Positions 44,675 through 55,590 of a DNA stretch of 64,000 nt are shown in pieces. Numbering within the stretch: the stretch's first letter is position 1; each line of letters opens with the position of its first letter. The notes below the pieces were generated by a model. That model was given only the letters and a program-made list of their open reading frames with translations, was not told the origin of the DNA and searched no databases. The stretch comes from Gerris lacustris (taxonomy: Eukaryota > Arthropoda > Insecta > Hemiptera > Gerridae). The stretch is taken from positions 46,379,882-46,443,881 of the forward strand of contig OX578280.1 of assembly GCA_951217055.1 (NCBI GenBank), given 5' to 3'. A program made the position numbers and the translations under genes.

Positions 44675-44740
44675 AAAAAAAAAAAAAAAAAAAAAAATGC
44701 TTGCATACGAGTCTGCAAGAGAGTGAGACATTTTCATGTA
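44675..44740 (-). repeat. SINE-like end with homopolymer tail
   Basis: On the minus strand GAAAATGTCTCACTCTCTTG and CAGACTCGTATGCAAGCA lead into 23 T. The phrase recurs at 29066-29105 (TGTCTCACTGTCTTGCGGAC) inside the 28268-29342 element. Interpreted as the end of a short retroelement. Confidence 0.5.
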
Positions 44741-44778
44741 ACTTTTTGGTGTCGTTTTTGGTAACGCATATTGGTGTC

Positions 44779-45183
44779 GCTTTCAAATTAACGAAGGGCT
44801 ACTGCACGCTACTTTCGATAAACTATAAAAGTTTCATACAAATCACATCAGTACTTCCGAAGCTATAGGTGTAAATAAATGTATGTTTGAGCGCATGTGG
44901 AAGAGATACAAATGAACGCAGAATGTTGAAACTTATATGAGACCGTCAATGGGCTAATCATGATCTACCATCCAAATTTCATTAAAATCGGACTTGTAGT
45001 TTTCAAGTTATGGTGGTTCGCAACAATTGAACGACAGACCGACACGGAACCAAAAATGTTCCCTCTTATCTGAAACGGATTTCTGTCTAGGAATTTTTCA
45101 AATCGAATACCTAATTTTTTTTCGTTTTTCGGAACGATAACATAGCTTCCGTTACCTCCGGTAAGCTCGTGAGCAATACCATA
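44779..45183 (+). repeat. Rep-A copy, well preserved
   Basis: AACGAAGGGCTACTGCACGC, GTTTGAGCGCATGTGGAAGA, GTTGAAACTTATATGAGACC, TCAATGGGCTAATCATGATC, TACCATCCAAATTTCATTAA, GGTGGTTCGCAACAATTGAA, CGACAGACCGACACGGAACC, TCTGAAACGGATTTCTGTCT and GCTTCCGTTACCTCCGGTAA with a decayed end. A minus frame of 83 codons (44965-45216) is read-through of this repeat. Confidence 0.78.
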
Positions 45184-45611
45184 CCAAAATAGAAAGTTTA
45201 AATCAATCAACACCAAGAATCAAGCAGAGAGTTCAAAAAAGTATTCCGGGTAACAATTATAATGAGGAAGCCAAGGGAGAATAATTAACGAGGGAGGAAA
45301 AAAAGAGTGTGACAGAGATAAGGAAGGCTTTGAGACGTGCTCTACTCAGAGATCAAAACTAGTGTGATTTTTAATGTTAGTTAATTGTTAGTATTAGTTA
45401 GGTAGACTAGTAGTAGGTAGTTGGATTTAAGGTTAAAGTGTATAGTGGAAAAGCGCTGAGCTATAGGGCTAGAGTGGGGGAGATCCGAAAGTAGCCGAAC
45501 TACATGTCGCGTCCTCGGTTATCTTCGAGTTAGTTTTTTTCCTCTAGCCTAGTTCAACGTCTAGTGCAACTACGACTACCTCCTGCGACTACCTACCTGG
45601 TACCAGTGGAG

Positions 45612-45795
45612 CTCTTTTCGACTTTCTTTGCCCTGCGAAGCGCGGTAGGGGAAAGGTCCTACAGCTGGAGACTGGATTGCACCACCTCTTATAGCTTTTT
45701 AACTCCCTGTTACACTTTTCTGAGTTTTTAAGCTAAAAGTAACGTAACGTTTTTGACTTATGTTCCATAGCCTAAACATGAAAATGTCAAAAACC
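45612..45795 (-). repeat. Inverted copy of the 28620-28801 repeat
   Basis: On the minus strand it reads TTTAGGCTATGGAACATAAG, AACGTTACGTTACTTTTAGC, GTGTAACAGGGAGTTAAAAA, AATCCAGTCTCCAGCTGTAG, CCCCTACCGCGCTTCGCAGG. The similarity is higher than for Rep-A copies, implying more recent spread. Confidence 0.75.
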
Positions 45796-45904
45796 ACTGG
45801 ACGTATGACCATACAAATTTATAAGTAGGTTCTTTTAGCCCTAAATAAGTGCTGGTTAAATTTATTCATAATCCACCATCTTAATTTTAGATTAAATCAA
45901 GGAA

Positions 45905-46490
45905 TAGTCCAGGAGATAGCATGCAAAAAAAGTGTCTGACTAACATCAAGCTAGAATTTTGTGAATAAGTAAATGTTTTGGTGCCTTTTAAGAATATGTG
46001 GTCGGCTAAGTTCGTCTGCGGGACATAGCTTGGCAATAGGCATTTGAAAAAAAAAAACCGGTGGGGAGCGGCCATGGCCTGCCCTTATTGGTGGACAATG
46101 TGATTTTCATGTGATCCTGAGTACTAAATTATTTAGTAGGCCAAAAATCAAGTTGATGGCAGTTTGTCCCTTGATAGGGGAACACTTTGATTTGGAGTAA
46201 TATTTGACTAACTAACCTATTAAGTGACACACTACCATTAACTTGATTATTGGTCTACTAACTGAGTTCGTACTTAGGATCATGAAAATCTCATTGTCCA
46301 CAAAAAGGGCGGGACATGGCCGCTCTCTACCGGGTTTTTTTTTTTTTTTCAAACGCCTATTGCCAAGCTATGTCCCGCCGACGAACTTAGCCGAACACAT
46401 ATTCTTAAAAGGCACCAAAACATTTACTTATACACAAAATTCTAGCTTGATGTTAGTCAGACACTATCTTGCACGCTATCTCCTGGACTA
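45905..46490. mobile_element. 586-bp foldback with arms of about 270 bp
   Basis: It begins TAGTCCAGGAGATAGC and ends GCTATCTCCTGGACTA. Nearly the whole element is two inverted arms: AGTGTCTGACTAACATCAAG, GTTTTGGTGCCTTTTAAGAA, GTTCGTC, GGGACATAGCTTGGCAATAG and GAGCGGCCATG are mirrored. A poly(A)/poly(T) run in each arm differs in length (about 11 versus 15). The arms create look-alike frames (45887-46075 minus and 46243-46491 plus) that share a peptide. Matching peptides from inverted arms are no evidence of a gene. Edges are TA-rich, consistent with a TA target but not proof. Confidence 0.85.
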
Positions 46491-46979
46491 GAAGAGTTAT
46501 CTTCCTTTTAAGACAAAAAGTTTTGGTACAAAGGTTTTCCGATCGGGCATTTGGTGGTCATATATTAATATAATTTGAAACCAAGTCCACCTCAACCTCG
46601 TACTTTTGACAAATCCATTTAATCTCTTCTCCTAGGGTGAGCACTTATAAAAAGGTTTCTCCTTTTGTCAAAATCTATATCTCTAAGAATTTCCAAATGT
46701 TAATAACATTAATTCATTGTTAAAAATCTACATGACATCGTTTAGCTTAAGATCTTTAATGTGTCTTGGCATTTAGGTATGAAAATATCCAATTAAAAAA
46801 CCGGCCAAATAACATTTCGAGAAAGTATTGTATGAAAAAACATTTAATTTTGTGATTTAGTAGAAATTTGTGTAGTATTATTAAAAGTTTACGTTGCACA
46901 CAAAGGTAGAGGGGGGATGGGAACAACCAACCCATACATAAATAATATTTGTTCTATTTTTCCCTGTCCCTTTTACATT

Positions 46980-47340
46980 AATCTTCTGTAACATGTGGGT
47001 CGTTGAAGAGTAATTTTAAAAAGAATTTAATCACATATATTCAATTCATTCTTCAATTGGCTATAATTCGCCCCTTGCCTGGGCATTTTCATGCATAAAC
47101 ACATCGAAATTCTCATGATAGGTAAGAAGAGTTCTTGTTATTAATTATATATGGAACAACTTAATGTAATTTGTAAAAAAATATATGATAACAATTAGCA
47201 TTAATATAATGTAGAATTTTCGATGTTTTTAGGCATGAATATGCCCTGGAGAGGGGCGAAATATAGTCATAGTCAATTGAAGAATGTGATTAAATTCTTT
47301 TTTAAATTACCCTTAAACGACTCACATGTAACAGAAGATA
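46980..47340. mobile_element. 361-bp foldback, ends ATCTTCTGTAACATG
   Basis: The left arm ATCTTCTGTAACATGTGGGT, CGTTGAAGAGTAATTTTAAA, AAGAATTTAATCACAT, TTCTTCAATTGGCTATAATT, CGCCCCTTGCCTGGGCATTT, TCATGCATAAACACATCGAA pairs with 47212-47340. The arms are about 130 bp with modest divergence. Each arm contains a GCCC...GGGGCGAAAT stem-loop. It abuts the next element exactly. Confidence 0.8.
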
Positions 47341-48384
47341 TATACAGGGTGGTCCAAAAGTCTCCCCCCCCCCCCCCCTCTTAACTTTTGAACGGTTTGT
47401 GATAAATTAATGAAACTTGGGGGATCTCAACCATGCAAAGGGAAGTTTGTTTTCATGCAATCGCCCACTAGGGGCAACCACCCTCTTTGCCCCCAGGCCA
47501 ACCAACTTCAAAATTTCAAATTTGAATGTATATTTTTGATAGCATAGTTGGATTCTGCAATGAAAAATAATAAACTTTTACTTGAAACTATTTTTTCTAC
47601 CTCCAAATTTTGCCCCCTAAAGGGGGGCAAAGATAGAAAAATACCCCTTCCGAAATAGTTAAAAAATAACACTTATATTGTTAAAAAATCTAAACGGTTA
47701 GAATTAAAGTAATGAAACTTGGGGGATCTGTACCATCTAAAGGGAAGTGTGTATTCATCCACTCGCGTACTAGGGACAACCACCATTTTTCCCCCAGGCG
47801 CTGAAATTTGCCATTTTTATACCTTTGCCCCCCTATAGGGGCAAAATATTGGAGGTAGAAAAAAAGTTAGAACTAAAATATTTTTATTTTTTGCCGTAGA
47901 ATCTAAATCTACTGTCAAAAATATACACTCTAGGTTAAAATTTTGACTTTTGGGGGCAGGGGGGCAAAATGGGTGGTTGCCCCTACTTTGCGATTGCATG
48001 AAAACAAACTTTCCTTTACATGGTACGGATCCCCTAAGTTTCATTAATGCATCTCTAACCTTTTTCGTTTAGATTATATAACGTATTATCAGAAGGGTTA
48101 TTTTGCTATCATTGCCCCTCTGCAGGGGGCAAAATATTGGAAATAGAAAAAATCGTTACAAATAAAAGTTTATTATTTTTCACCGTAGAATCCAAATATG
48201 CTATCAAAAATATACATTCCAATTTGAAATTTTGAAGTTGGGTGGCCTGGGTGCAAAGCGGGTGGCTGCCCCTAGTGGGCGATTGCATGAAAAAAACTTC
48301 CCTTTGCATGGTAGAGATCCCCCAAGTTTTATCTCAAACCGTTCAAAAGTTAAGAGGGGGGGGAGACTTTTGGACCCCTGTATA
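47341..48384. mobile_element. Mariner-like palindromic composite of four modules
   Basis: The ends are TATACAGGGTGGTCCAAAAG (left) and, on the minus strand, TATACAGGGGTCCAAAAGTC (right), followed on both sides by a C run and TCTTAACTTTTGAACGGTTT. Inside, one module (AATGAAACTTGGGGGATC, ACCATGCAAAGGGAAG, TTTTCATGCAATCGCCCA, CTAGGGGCAACCACC, TTTGCCCCC) occurs four times: 47380-47650 plus, 47693-47845 plus, 47820-48075 minus, 48090-48352 minus. CAGGG ends bordered by TA suit Tc1/mariner-type non-autonomous elements. Two minus frames (47817-48044 and 48109-48309) look like paralogues only because they lie on duplicated modules. Confidence 0.85.
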
Positions 48385-49489
48385 AACTATAATAATTGAA
48401 ATAAATAAAATCATTAATATTTTTACTCTTACTTTAAGTGGAAACAAATTAATTTACTTGAAATACATTAACGAAGTAGGTATACATGAAAAAATACATT
48501 ATGGGGGAAAAATGTATTATAGTTTTTTTGTTTTTTTTTTCAATCTATTTAGTAATTTTACAAATTATGTAATTTAGAAAATATGAGTTTTACCTTAATT
48601 ACTTTCTCATAAGCGTAAAAAATATGAGATTATTGTAGATTAAAAAAAAAACAAAAAACATTAAATTAAAAATTAGTATTGTTATTTTTTAAATTAATTT
48701 CTACAATAGATTTATTGCATCAAATGGACATTGGCCAATTCAAAGGAAGGAAACAGTTTGAAGGGTTTAGAGGAAGAGGTGATTTAACAATTGACAAATA
48801 GATTCTAAGAAGACAGGAAACTAGACTAACTATAAATACAAAACAATAAAAAACAAGCTCTAAACAACGACCAAGGATTCCTAGAATCGTGTTAAAATGA
48901 CAATATTACAGCCAGCTAGCCTTCAACCGACAAAACTGTTTATTTGATTTAAGAAAAAAAGTTAACTGCCAACATTTATAGGAGAAGAAATAAAAATAAC
49001 GAACACCCATGTGTATAAACAATTCAAACTTACAAGAAAAGTTCTAAAATTCACCAAAATGTAATGTTTTGTTCTCCGCTATCCTCACAAATAAAATTAC
49101 AATAATAAAAACTCGCTCAGAGTTACTTTTAATTTAAAAATATAAATTAAATACAAGGACTGAGGGAAACAAATCGTAACTTGAAATACATCTTAAAATC
49201 ATAAATTCTAAATAATAAGTTTTATTCTCTACTATCCTCACAAATAATATTGAAAGCAAATTACTGACCTAAAAGTTATTTTTTATTTAAAAAAAAAAAA
49301 ATAAATAAATACATAGACTGTTAAGATCGTACTCTTGAAGTATCTCTTACTCACGTATTCATTTACTTAATATTTTTATAAAATATATTGTAATATTTAT
49401 TTATTTATTGTTATATAAAATCCGTCCGAGAAAACCCAGATTAGCTTTCTCATATAATTTTCTGGGATCTGGGACCAATATCCGAAGAT
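48385..49489. other. AT-rich, nothing recognised
   Basis: Two weakly similar blocks (about 49060-49110 and 49215-49290, with CTATCCTCACAAATAA in both) suggest a diverged duplication of about 160 bp. No gene seen. Confidence 0.45.
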
Positions 49490-49742
49490 ACGAATCGTTA
49501 GATTCGTATTTAAGAAACCATTTTCGAAAAATAATTATTTTATTTCTTTTATCAGAGTTTTTGGAGGGTAGCGCCCCCTAAATTTGGAGTTAAAAATTAT
49601 TTCTCGATTCGCCTTTGGGTATTATTTTTCAGAACATGTAAGCCACATTTCGTCAAAATCGGCCAAGTAGTTTAGGCTCCACGCGTCTGCACAGACGGAA
49701 TTTTTTAAAAATCACTTTTTTTGGACTCAGGTTAGTCACTTT
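49490..49742 (+). repeat. Rep-B copy
   Basis: TTTTTGGAGGGTAGCGCCCC, AATTATTTCTCGATTCG, CAGAACATGTAAGCCACATT, TCGTCAAAATCGGCCAAGTA, GTTTAGGCTCCACGCGTCTG, CACAGACGG and CACTTTTTTTGGACTCAGG. It stops where the next element begins, so the downstream part of Rep-B was probably displaced. Confidence 0.75.
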
Positions 49743-49743
49743 G

Positions 49744-51276
49744 TTAGTTGGGTCATTTTCAAAAAAAAACTGACACTGACAATTCTGAGCAAACCTTTAT
49801 GCCCAAAATTTATTTTTCAGATTTTGATTTAGCTAGTGCTTTATTTTAATGCTGAACATATATACAACAAGAATATGTATGTGGGTCGCAGGATTTTTAA
49901 GTTTTACTATTTTTTATCAATTTTTAAATAAAAAAAGTCAAGTTTTTTAGTCACAATAGTTACCGGAATTTTCTTCAACTTACCGATTTGCAAAATTATA
50001 TTTACCACCAAATGACGATTGGAAATCGTCACACAGACTCAAATCAATATTACTGTTTACTCAGGACATTTCTAACATTGGTTTTAATTTGCGAAAAAAC
50101 TAATTAATTATAATTTTGTCACGATAGTTACCGTTCAAGTTCCTTTAATTAAAGTTCCTGGTCATAGAAATTTTTGTTTGCTAATTAGATTTAATTTCCT
50201 GAAAAATTCATTGCACACTCAACTCTATGATGGGGACGCAGTTTTTTTATTTAAAAAAAAAAAAAACCTATTTAAATTCAATTTGTTTAGTAACTATCGT
50301 GACATGTAGTACGCTGGGTAACTAATGTGACATCTATCTTGTTCCTGGGTAACTATTGTGACAAGTGTGTTCCTCTAAAGTTGGGAATGATAAAATAGTT
50401 AAAGGGACATTTTCAAAAAAAATGACACTTTGACAATTCTGAGCCAACTAGTGCTTTATTTTGACGCTGAACATTTATACAACAAGAATATGTATGTGAA
50501 AAGTAACTATCGGGACAAGTAACTATTGTGACTTATAAACTAAAACATGTCGGCCAAGCCACCCTTATGTATTAATGCTTTCATTCCAAAGGAAAGCATA
50601 AGTTTTCTGTATACTACTGGGGTATTCCCAAAAAATATTAAAAAGCTTTAAATGCACTTTTAAGTACTAAAATTTATGGTAACTATTGTGACTTTGAATA
50701 AACATACGCCCCATGATTTTTGAAGAGAATTGTTGTGTGACCGAGGCTTACTTTAGAAGACGTGGAGACGAACTTTAGGTTATAAAGGAATGATTGTTTT
50801 ATCTGTAAAGCACTGAAATCCCGCCCTCAGTCAAACAGTGCAGCCAATTTCTTGGTAAATATTGTGACGTAACTATCGTGACCGATTGCTGGGACAAGCC
50901 TTTTTATTAAATTCTCGACGAGTTACACCGAAATAAGAAAGAAATTATATTTAGTATCACAAAGTACCTACATTATATTTCCTATCTAGGATCATAGTTA
51001 GAAAGTCAAAGAAAAATATTTTTTGAACTTTTTTGAGCATGGTAACTTAGGTAGGGGCTGGGACATAACTATCGTGACCTTTTTTTATATATAAATTTAA
51101 ATTTCTCCTCCCTAAAGAGGATATTCAAGAATCTGACAACACCTAAATGACGAATTTAATCTATAGAAAAATGTTTGTGGGGTTGTAGATTTTTTAATTA
51201 TAAGGAGTGCAAGTAATTTTTTTTTTTAACTCGCGGACAGTGAAAGTGTCACTTTTTTTGAAAATGACCCAGTTAA
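49744..51276. mobile_element. 1.5-kb element with eleven copies of GTAACTATYGTGAC
   Basis: The ends are inverted: left TTAGTTGGGTCATTTTCAAA, right (minus strand) TTAACTGGGTCATTTTCAAA, then AAAA and GACACT. The 14-bp motif GTAACTATYGTGAC (or a 1-2-base variant) lies at 50290, 50318, 50349, 50503, 50519, 50679, 50855, 50869 and 51065 on the plus strand, and at 49950 and 50118 on the minus strand. A block of about 100 bp near the left end (GTCATTTTCAAAAAA through AACAAGAATATGTATGTG) is directly repeated at 50399-50498. No transposase frame. TTAA at the right and TTAG at the left edge fit a TTAA-type target with one change. The motif array probably marks protein-binding sites. Confidence 0.75.
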
Positions 51277-52010
51277 TATGGCTGGCTGTCAACATCTTTG
51301 GAGGGCTAATTAGCCCTTTTCTAGATATCCAATCGAGCTGAATCTTGGCACATAGAGTGTACAAATACAAAAGCATTCTATCAAATTTAAAGGACCACCA
51401 TTACCCTAACACACACAGATTCACAACGTTGCTTATAAATATTAAATAACTATGCTGGTTATGACAATTTTCAAAGCTTTGTATATAAACAAAAAAAAAC
51501 TTGCCGATGACTCACACGGCCAAAATGCATATATACATATATAAAGGGTTTATAATAAAAACTTTATTTTTATAAGCTAGATATTATTTCTCAATTAGTT
51601 TTGTAATAACTGACAAATAGGTTTTATAAAATGAATAATTTATTCATTCATATTTTCATATCCAATTACAAAAAGTATTAAATTTTACTGATTGTAATAA
51701 AATACAAGTCAAAAGTTAATAAACAAAAGCATCGCTTTATTAAATTACGTATTTCCATCATTAACCTAGCGATACAACTGAAATCCAATCCTGAATATGT
51801 AGTTGTACTACTCGTTCCCAGGCTAAAGAGGAAAGTGGAAATAAGGTTTGAATATATTTTACACGAGGGACTGAATACCAGGTACTAAGCCCGATAGATT
51901 ATGTATTCAAACCAGAGTCTAAATAAATAAATAATTAGATACAAGAGCAGTATAGCCACTTCACCCAATATCACGCTATTCCCATCTACTCTCCCCCTCT
52001 CTCTCGCTCT

Positions 52011-52013
<3 letters not shown>
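51277..52013. other. No gene recognised
   Basis: Around 51290-51420 the text (ATCCAATCGAGCTGAATCTT, GGCACATAGAGTG, then CACACACAGATTCACAACG) resembles the tail type seen in Rep-A and at 57120-57605, but is not one of those families. Otherwise AT-rich. Confidence 0.4.

Positions 52014-52082
<69 letters not shown>
52014..52082. repeat. (TA)n microsatellite, 69 bp
   Basis: Uninterrupted TA alternation. The longest simple repeat in the window, likely length-variable, and preceded by a CT-rich stretch. Confidence 0.95.
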
Positions 52083-52084
<2 letters not shown>

Positions 52085-52551
52085 CGATAGTAACCCGTAT
52101 ATTTGAAACTTGATTTTTTCTCTTTCCGTTCTTTGACTTTATTTACTGCTGAAGTGTGTCATTTAGAAAATTTGTATTTTTAAGTTAAAGATTCTAAAGA
52201 ATAAATATTTTATTTTTAATAGTTTTATACACACAAAACCATGTTTATTTAGGAACGCAAACCCTTAACTTAAAGATTAAGGGTCCACAGAATATGAATA
52301 TAAAGCACTTGAGACTATATGAGACTTTCTAATGCCTTTAATATTACAGCAAGAGGGTATGAATATTTTTAGTGCAGAGTTACTAAAATAAAAAAAACTT
52401 CTTACCACATTGCCATTTTATTTTATTTAATACACACCATATTTTACGATAGTATATTTTATTATTTATCATATAGAATTTTTTATTAATTATATTGTAT
52501 AGTTTACTACACGATTCTATTTTATAACAATATATGTATATATATATATAT

Positions 52552-53214
52552 AGTGTCTCCCCGGATCGACGCATGAATAGGTGATAAAGACGTAACATTT
52601 TTTTAATTAAAATTTCATTTTCTGGGGTTCAGCGTTAAGCCCTGCTTGAATAAAACCTAATTTATGGTATGATTTTAGTTTCTAAAAATCAAATATATCT
52701 TGGAAATTTACAAAAAAGTTATTTTTTGTCACTAGTAAAGTGCTTTTGTTGTTTGAGTTTTGTTATTTTTATTATTCTTATTTCTATTTCTAATAATTAT
52801 TATCTAAATGTCATATCAGACGAATAAAAGTAAAATAAACATTTTTTGCACTTGCATAATTTATCAATTTTGTAAGAACTTTTCCTAACGAAATTTTCCA
52901 ATATCTTAAAAAAATAGTAAATTATGCAATATATTATGAAAGTAGGCCAAGGGTTTTAAAATGTTGTATTCTTACTCAGTTTTTTTTCTGAACAACTATT
53001 ATAAACAACATTTTGTCGTATCTCCTAAAGAAAAAGCACTTTTCAAGTAAGAAAAAAACTTTTGTAAATTTCAAAGACATACTTGATTTTTCGAAACTAA
53101 AATTATGACATAAATTAGTTTCTATTCAAGCAGGTCTGAAACCCAGAAGATGAAATTTTAATTCAACAAATTTTAGTCTTTTTCACCTATTTATGCATCG
53201 ATCCCGGGACACTC
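52552..53214. mobile_element. 663-bp foldback with arms of about 230 bp
   Basis: The left end AGTGTCTCCCCGGATCGACG, CATGAATAGGTGATAAAGAC pairs with the right end (minus strand AGTGTCCCGGGATCGATGCA, TAAATAGGTGAAAAAGAC). It continues through AAAATTTCAT, CTGCTTGAATA, TTAGTTTC and AAATTTACAAAA words. The interior is AT-rich with no frame. It borders a short (TA)n run on the left, so the element probably targeted TA-rich DNA. Confidence 0.8.
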
Positions 53215-53699
53215 TCACATGCAGTGCGTCCTTGGGAGTGTTTGTTGGGAATTCGAGGAAGTAAGAAGAACAAGAAAAAACTTCATTTAAATCATCATTG
53301 TCTATACAATAACTTAGCTGAAGTGATATTTTTTTTTTTTCAAAACAATAAGCGGACATTGTATGTTGACTAGACAATAGGAAATAAATTCCCATTTGCT
53401 ACTTATTAACAATAATTCTAGACAGCAAAAACATTCTATTTAACAAGGAAAAAATACGTGTTGCAATAATAGATAAAATCATCTATTTTTTTATAATAAG
53501 TATATAATTTACTTAATTGTATTTTATATATAGATATTCATTAATTATCAATTGCAGGTGAAACGTAAGACAAAGATATGATGTAATAAACTTTTTTTGC
53601 GATAGCTTGATTAAGCTAAATTAAAAAAAAAAGAAGAAGAAGAAAAAAACCTCTTAATTATTAAATGTTCTTTTATTAATCTCAAGTGAAGGAGGTCAA

Positions 53700-54075
53700 A
53701 AGAAAAAAGCAATAGCTTGAGGGCTTAGAGGTAGTAAGAACTAGAGAAAGGTGATTAGGTTCCTAGATTTTTTCAATTAGTAGTTAAAGGTAGTAAGAGG
53801 TGCTAAAGCGTTGTCAAAAGTAGTGAGTGATCGTTTGATTCTTAAACTGGTTACAGGGAGTAAGAGGTGGTTTGATTCATAGATGGTTCCAAGTGGTTAA
53901 AGGTAGTAAGAGGTTAAGGTTGGGTGGTTAGAGGTTGCTGTAGGTATTAAGAGGTAGTTTGAGGTTGCTATAGGTAGGGAGAGGTTATTAAACTATTATG
54001 TGGTTCCAGGTGTTTACAGGTAGCGAGAGGTGATTATACTAGTTAGAAAGAGTTAGAATTAGTTCGTCTCCTAGG
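53700..54075 (+). repeat. Degenerate GGTAGTAAGAGGT minisatellite
   Basis: Words of the type GGTTAAAGGTAGTAAGAGGT recur at about 53787, 53859, 53899, 53945 and 54017 with variable spacing of roughly 20-45 bp. The strand is strongly purine-biased. It ends just before the LINE fragment at 54156. Confidence 0.65.
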
Positions 54076-54155
54076 AGGTTCAAGGGGGTTAAATATAAGG
54101 AAAAGTTTTTAGACACATTTTTTGCAAGGAGCAAGTACATCTATGCTTTATCGAT

Positions 54156-55208
54156 TTGCAGGCATTCGATAGCATCCCATGGCCGTCACTATGGACTGCA
54201 CTTGAGAATCAAGATATCTCAAGGAGTTTAATCATTAGAATCAAGAGCTTCTACAAGAATTGTCGTAACTTTGTCCGTATGGCTCGGAAGCCATTCTCCT
54301 CAGACATCGGAAGAATTCTCCACAAACATCGGAGTCAGACAAGGAGATATTTTAAGCCCACTCTTATTCATCGTGGTTATGGATGATGTCGTCAAGGCCT
54401 GTAAAGGCAAAACAAGAGGCTACCATCTTGGTAACTGGCAGCTGCAACCAGTTACTCTCTCAGCGATGGCTTTTGCGGACGACCTTTTCCTGGTAGGAGA
54501 GTCTGCTGAGAAGCTCCAGAGATTAGTGAATGTCTGGACAGAGGAGCTCGAAGCTAGAGGTCTTATAATTAATGTCGCTAAGACTAAGACAATGATATTA
54601 GCAAGAGAGAGGAAGGAACATCAGATCACCATTCATGAAGAGCACTTAGAACAGGTGCATATAGCTTCAAGTATTTAGGAGTGATGATGAATTCTGATGG
54701 TAAGTGCAAAGAAGAGATAGAAGCAAGAATAGCAGCTACAGGCAGACTTTTTCACGCCATGAATAGGGGTTTCATTAGCAAAGCTGAAGTTAGTCAGAGA
54801 ACCAAGATGACAGTCTTCAAATCCATCTACGTACCCACAATGACGTATGGCTGTGAGTCTTGGGCTTTGACTAAGAAAAGCTAGGGTCGAGAGCAAGCTA
54901 CAGAAATGCGGTACCTGAGGAAGGTAGCGAACAAAACCAGGAGAGACCGGGTGAGGAATTCTACTATAAGACTGGGCTTGGAAATCCAGCCCTTATTGAG
55001 AACAGTTGAGAATGCCCAACTTAGATGGTACTGGCACGTCAATAGGATGGACTGTGAGATTGTGATGTCGTTGCGTTCTGTCGTTGTGATGATTGTGACT
55101 CCCTAAGAGAGCCCTGGAAGCCAGATGTGAAGGGAGAAGACCACGAGGAAGGAAAAGAACCACGTGGATGGACAACATCACATCCACCCTGGTCCAGAGA
55201 GTAATGTA
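54156..55208 (+). pseudogene. Non-LTR retrotransposon ORF2 fragment (reverse transcriptase to C-terminus), inactivated
   Basis: Reverse transcriptase would copy the element's own RNA at the target site. The reading begins in the fingers/palm region (QAFDSIPWPSLWTALENQDI, residues like D-SIPW). It shifts frame near 54310 into GVRQGDILSPLLFIVVMDDV and the palm motif MAFADDLFLVG (54469-54501), whose FADD includes the two catalytic aspartates. A second shift near 54660 leads to SFKYLGVMMNSDGKCKEEIE, and then MTYGCESWALTKKS with a stop at 54882. The C-terminal part has MRYLRKVANKTRRDRVRNS and QLRWYWHVNRMD. After an insertion come ALEARCEGRRPRGRKRTTW and MDNI, ending at a stop near 55206. There is no endonuclease domain upstream, so it is 5'-truncated with at least three disabling changes. 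The clade is uncertain. The C-terminal motif is shared with 1441-1690. Confidence 0.9.
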
Positions 55209-55394
55209 AGAGTGTAATCATTTTGTTCTCTATTCGACTATAAATTGTACATAAACAAGAGGGTAAGTTAATATTTTACCACTTCTTAACTGTCACACAG
55301 TAACCTTTTTAGTTGGAGACATTTTTAAGTTATGCTGCACAATTTATAATTGTTTTAATAAAGATTGTGTGCTTACGTTGTGATGATTTGTTTT

Positions 55395-55590
55395 TGGAAA
55401 CAAAGCCAGTTGACAAGCCAAACAAGTGGGTGTAAAAAAAAACAATTATATGTAGACAAAAAAAGTTGATGCTGGTAAATTAGACAAGTTGTTGATGTAA
55501 ACCCAACAAGTTAATGAGAACAAAACAAATTAATTTAAACCAAGCAAATTGATATGAACAAAAAAATTATGAAAACAAGTTAAATCCGTT
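55395..55590 (+). repeat. Degenerate ACAAGTTRATG tandem array
   Basis: Words such as ACAAGTTGTTGATGTAAAC, AACAAGTTAATGAGAAC and AGCAAATTGATATGAAC recur every 20-28 bp. It may derive from the 3' tail of the preceding LINE. Confidence 0.5.

Noticed and set aside
45887..46491. Two frames encoding a shared peptide (45887-46075 minus, 46243-46491 plus)
   Set aside because: They lie on opposite arms of one foldback, so the similarity is automatic. No other coding evidence.
47817..48309. Two paralogous-looking minus frames
   Set aside because: Both lie on duplicated modules of the palindromic composite. Similarity follows from module duplication, and other module copies are not open.
49950..51078. 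CRISPR or satellite reading of the GTAACTATYGTGAC copies
   Set aside because: Spacing varies from 0 to about 180 bp, the intervals are not unit-sized and orientation changes.
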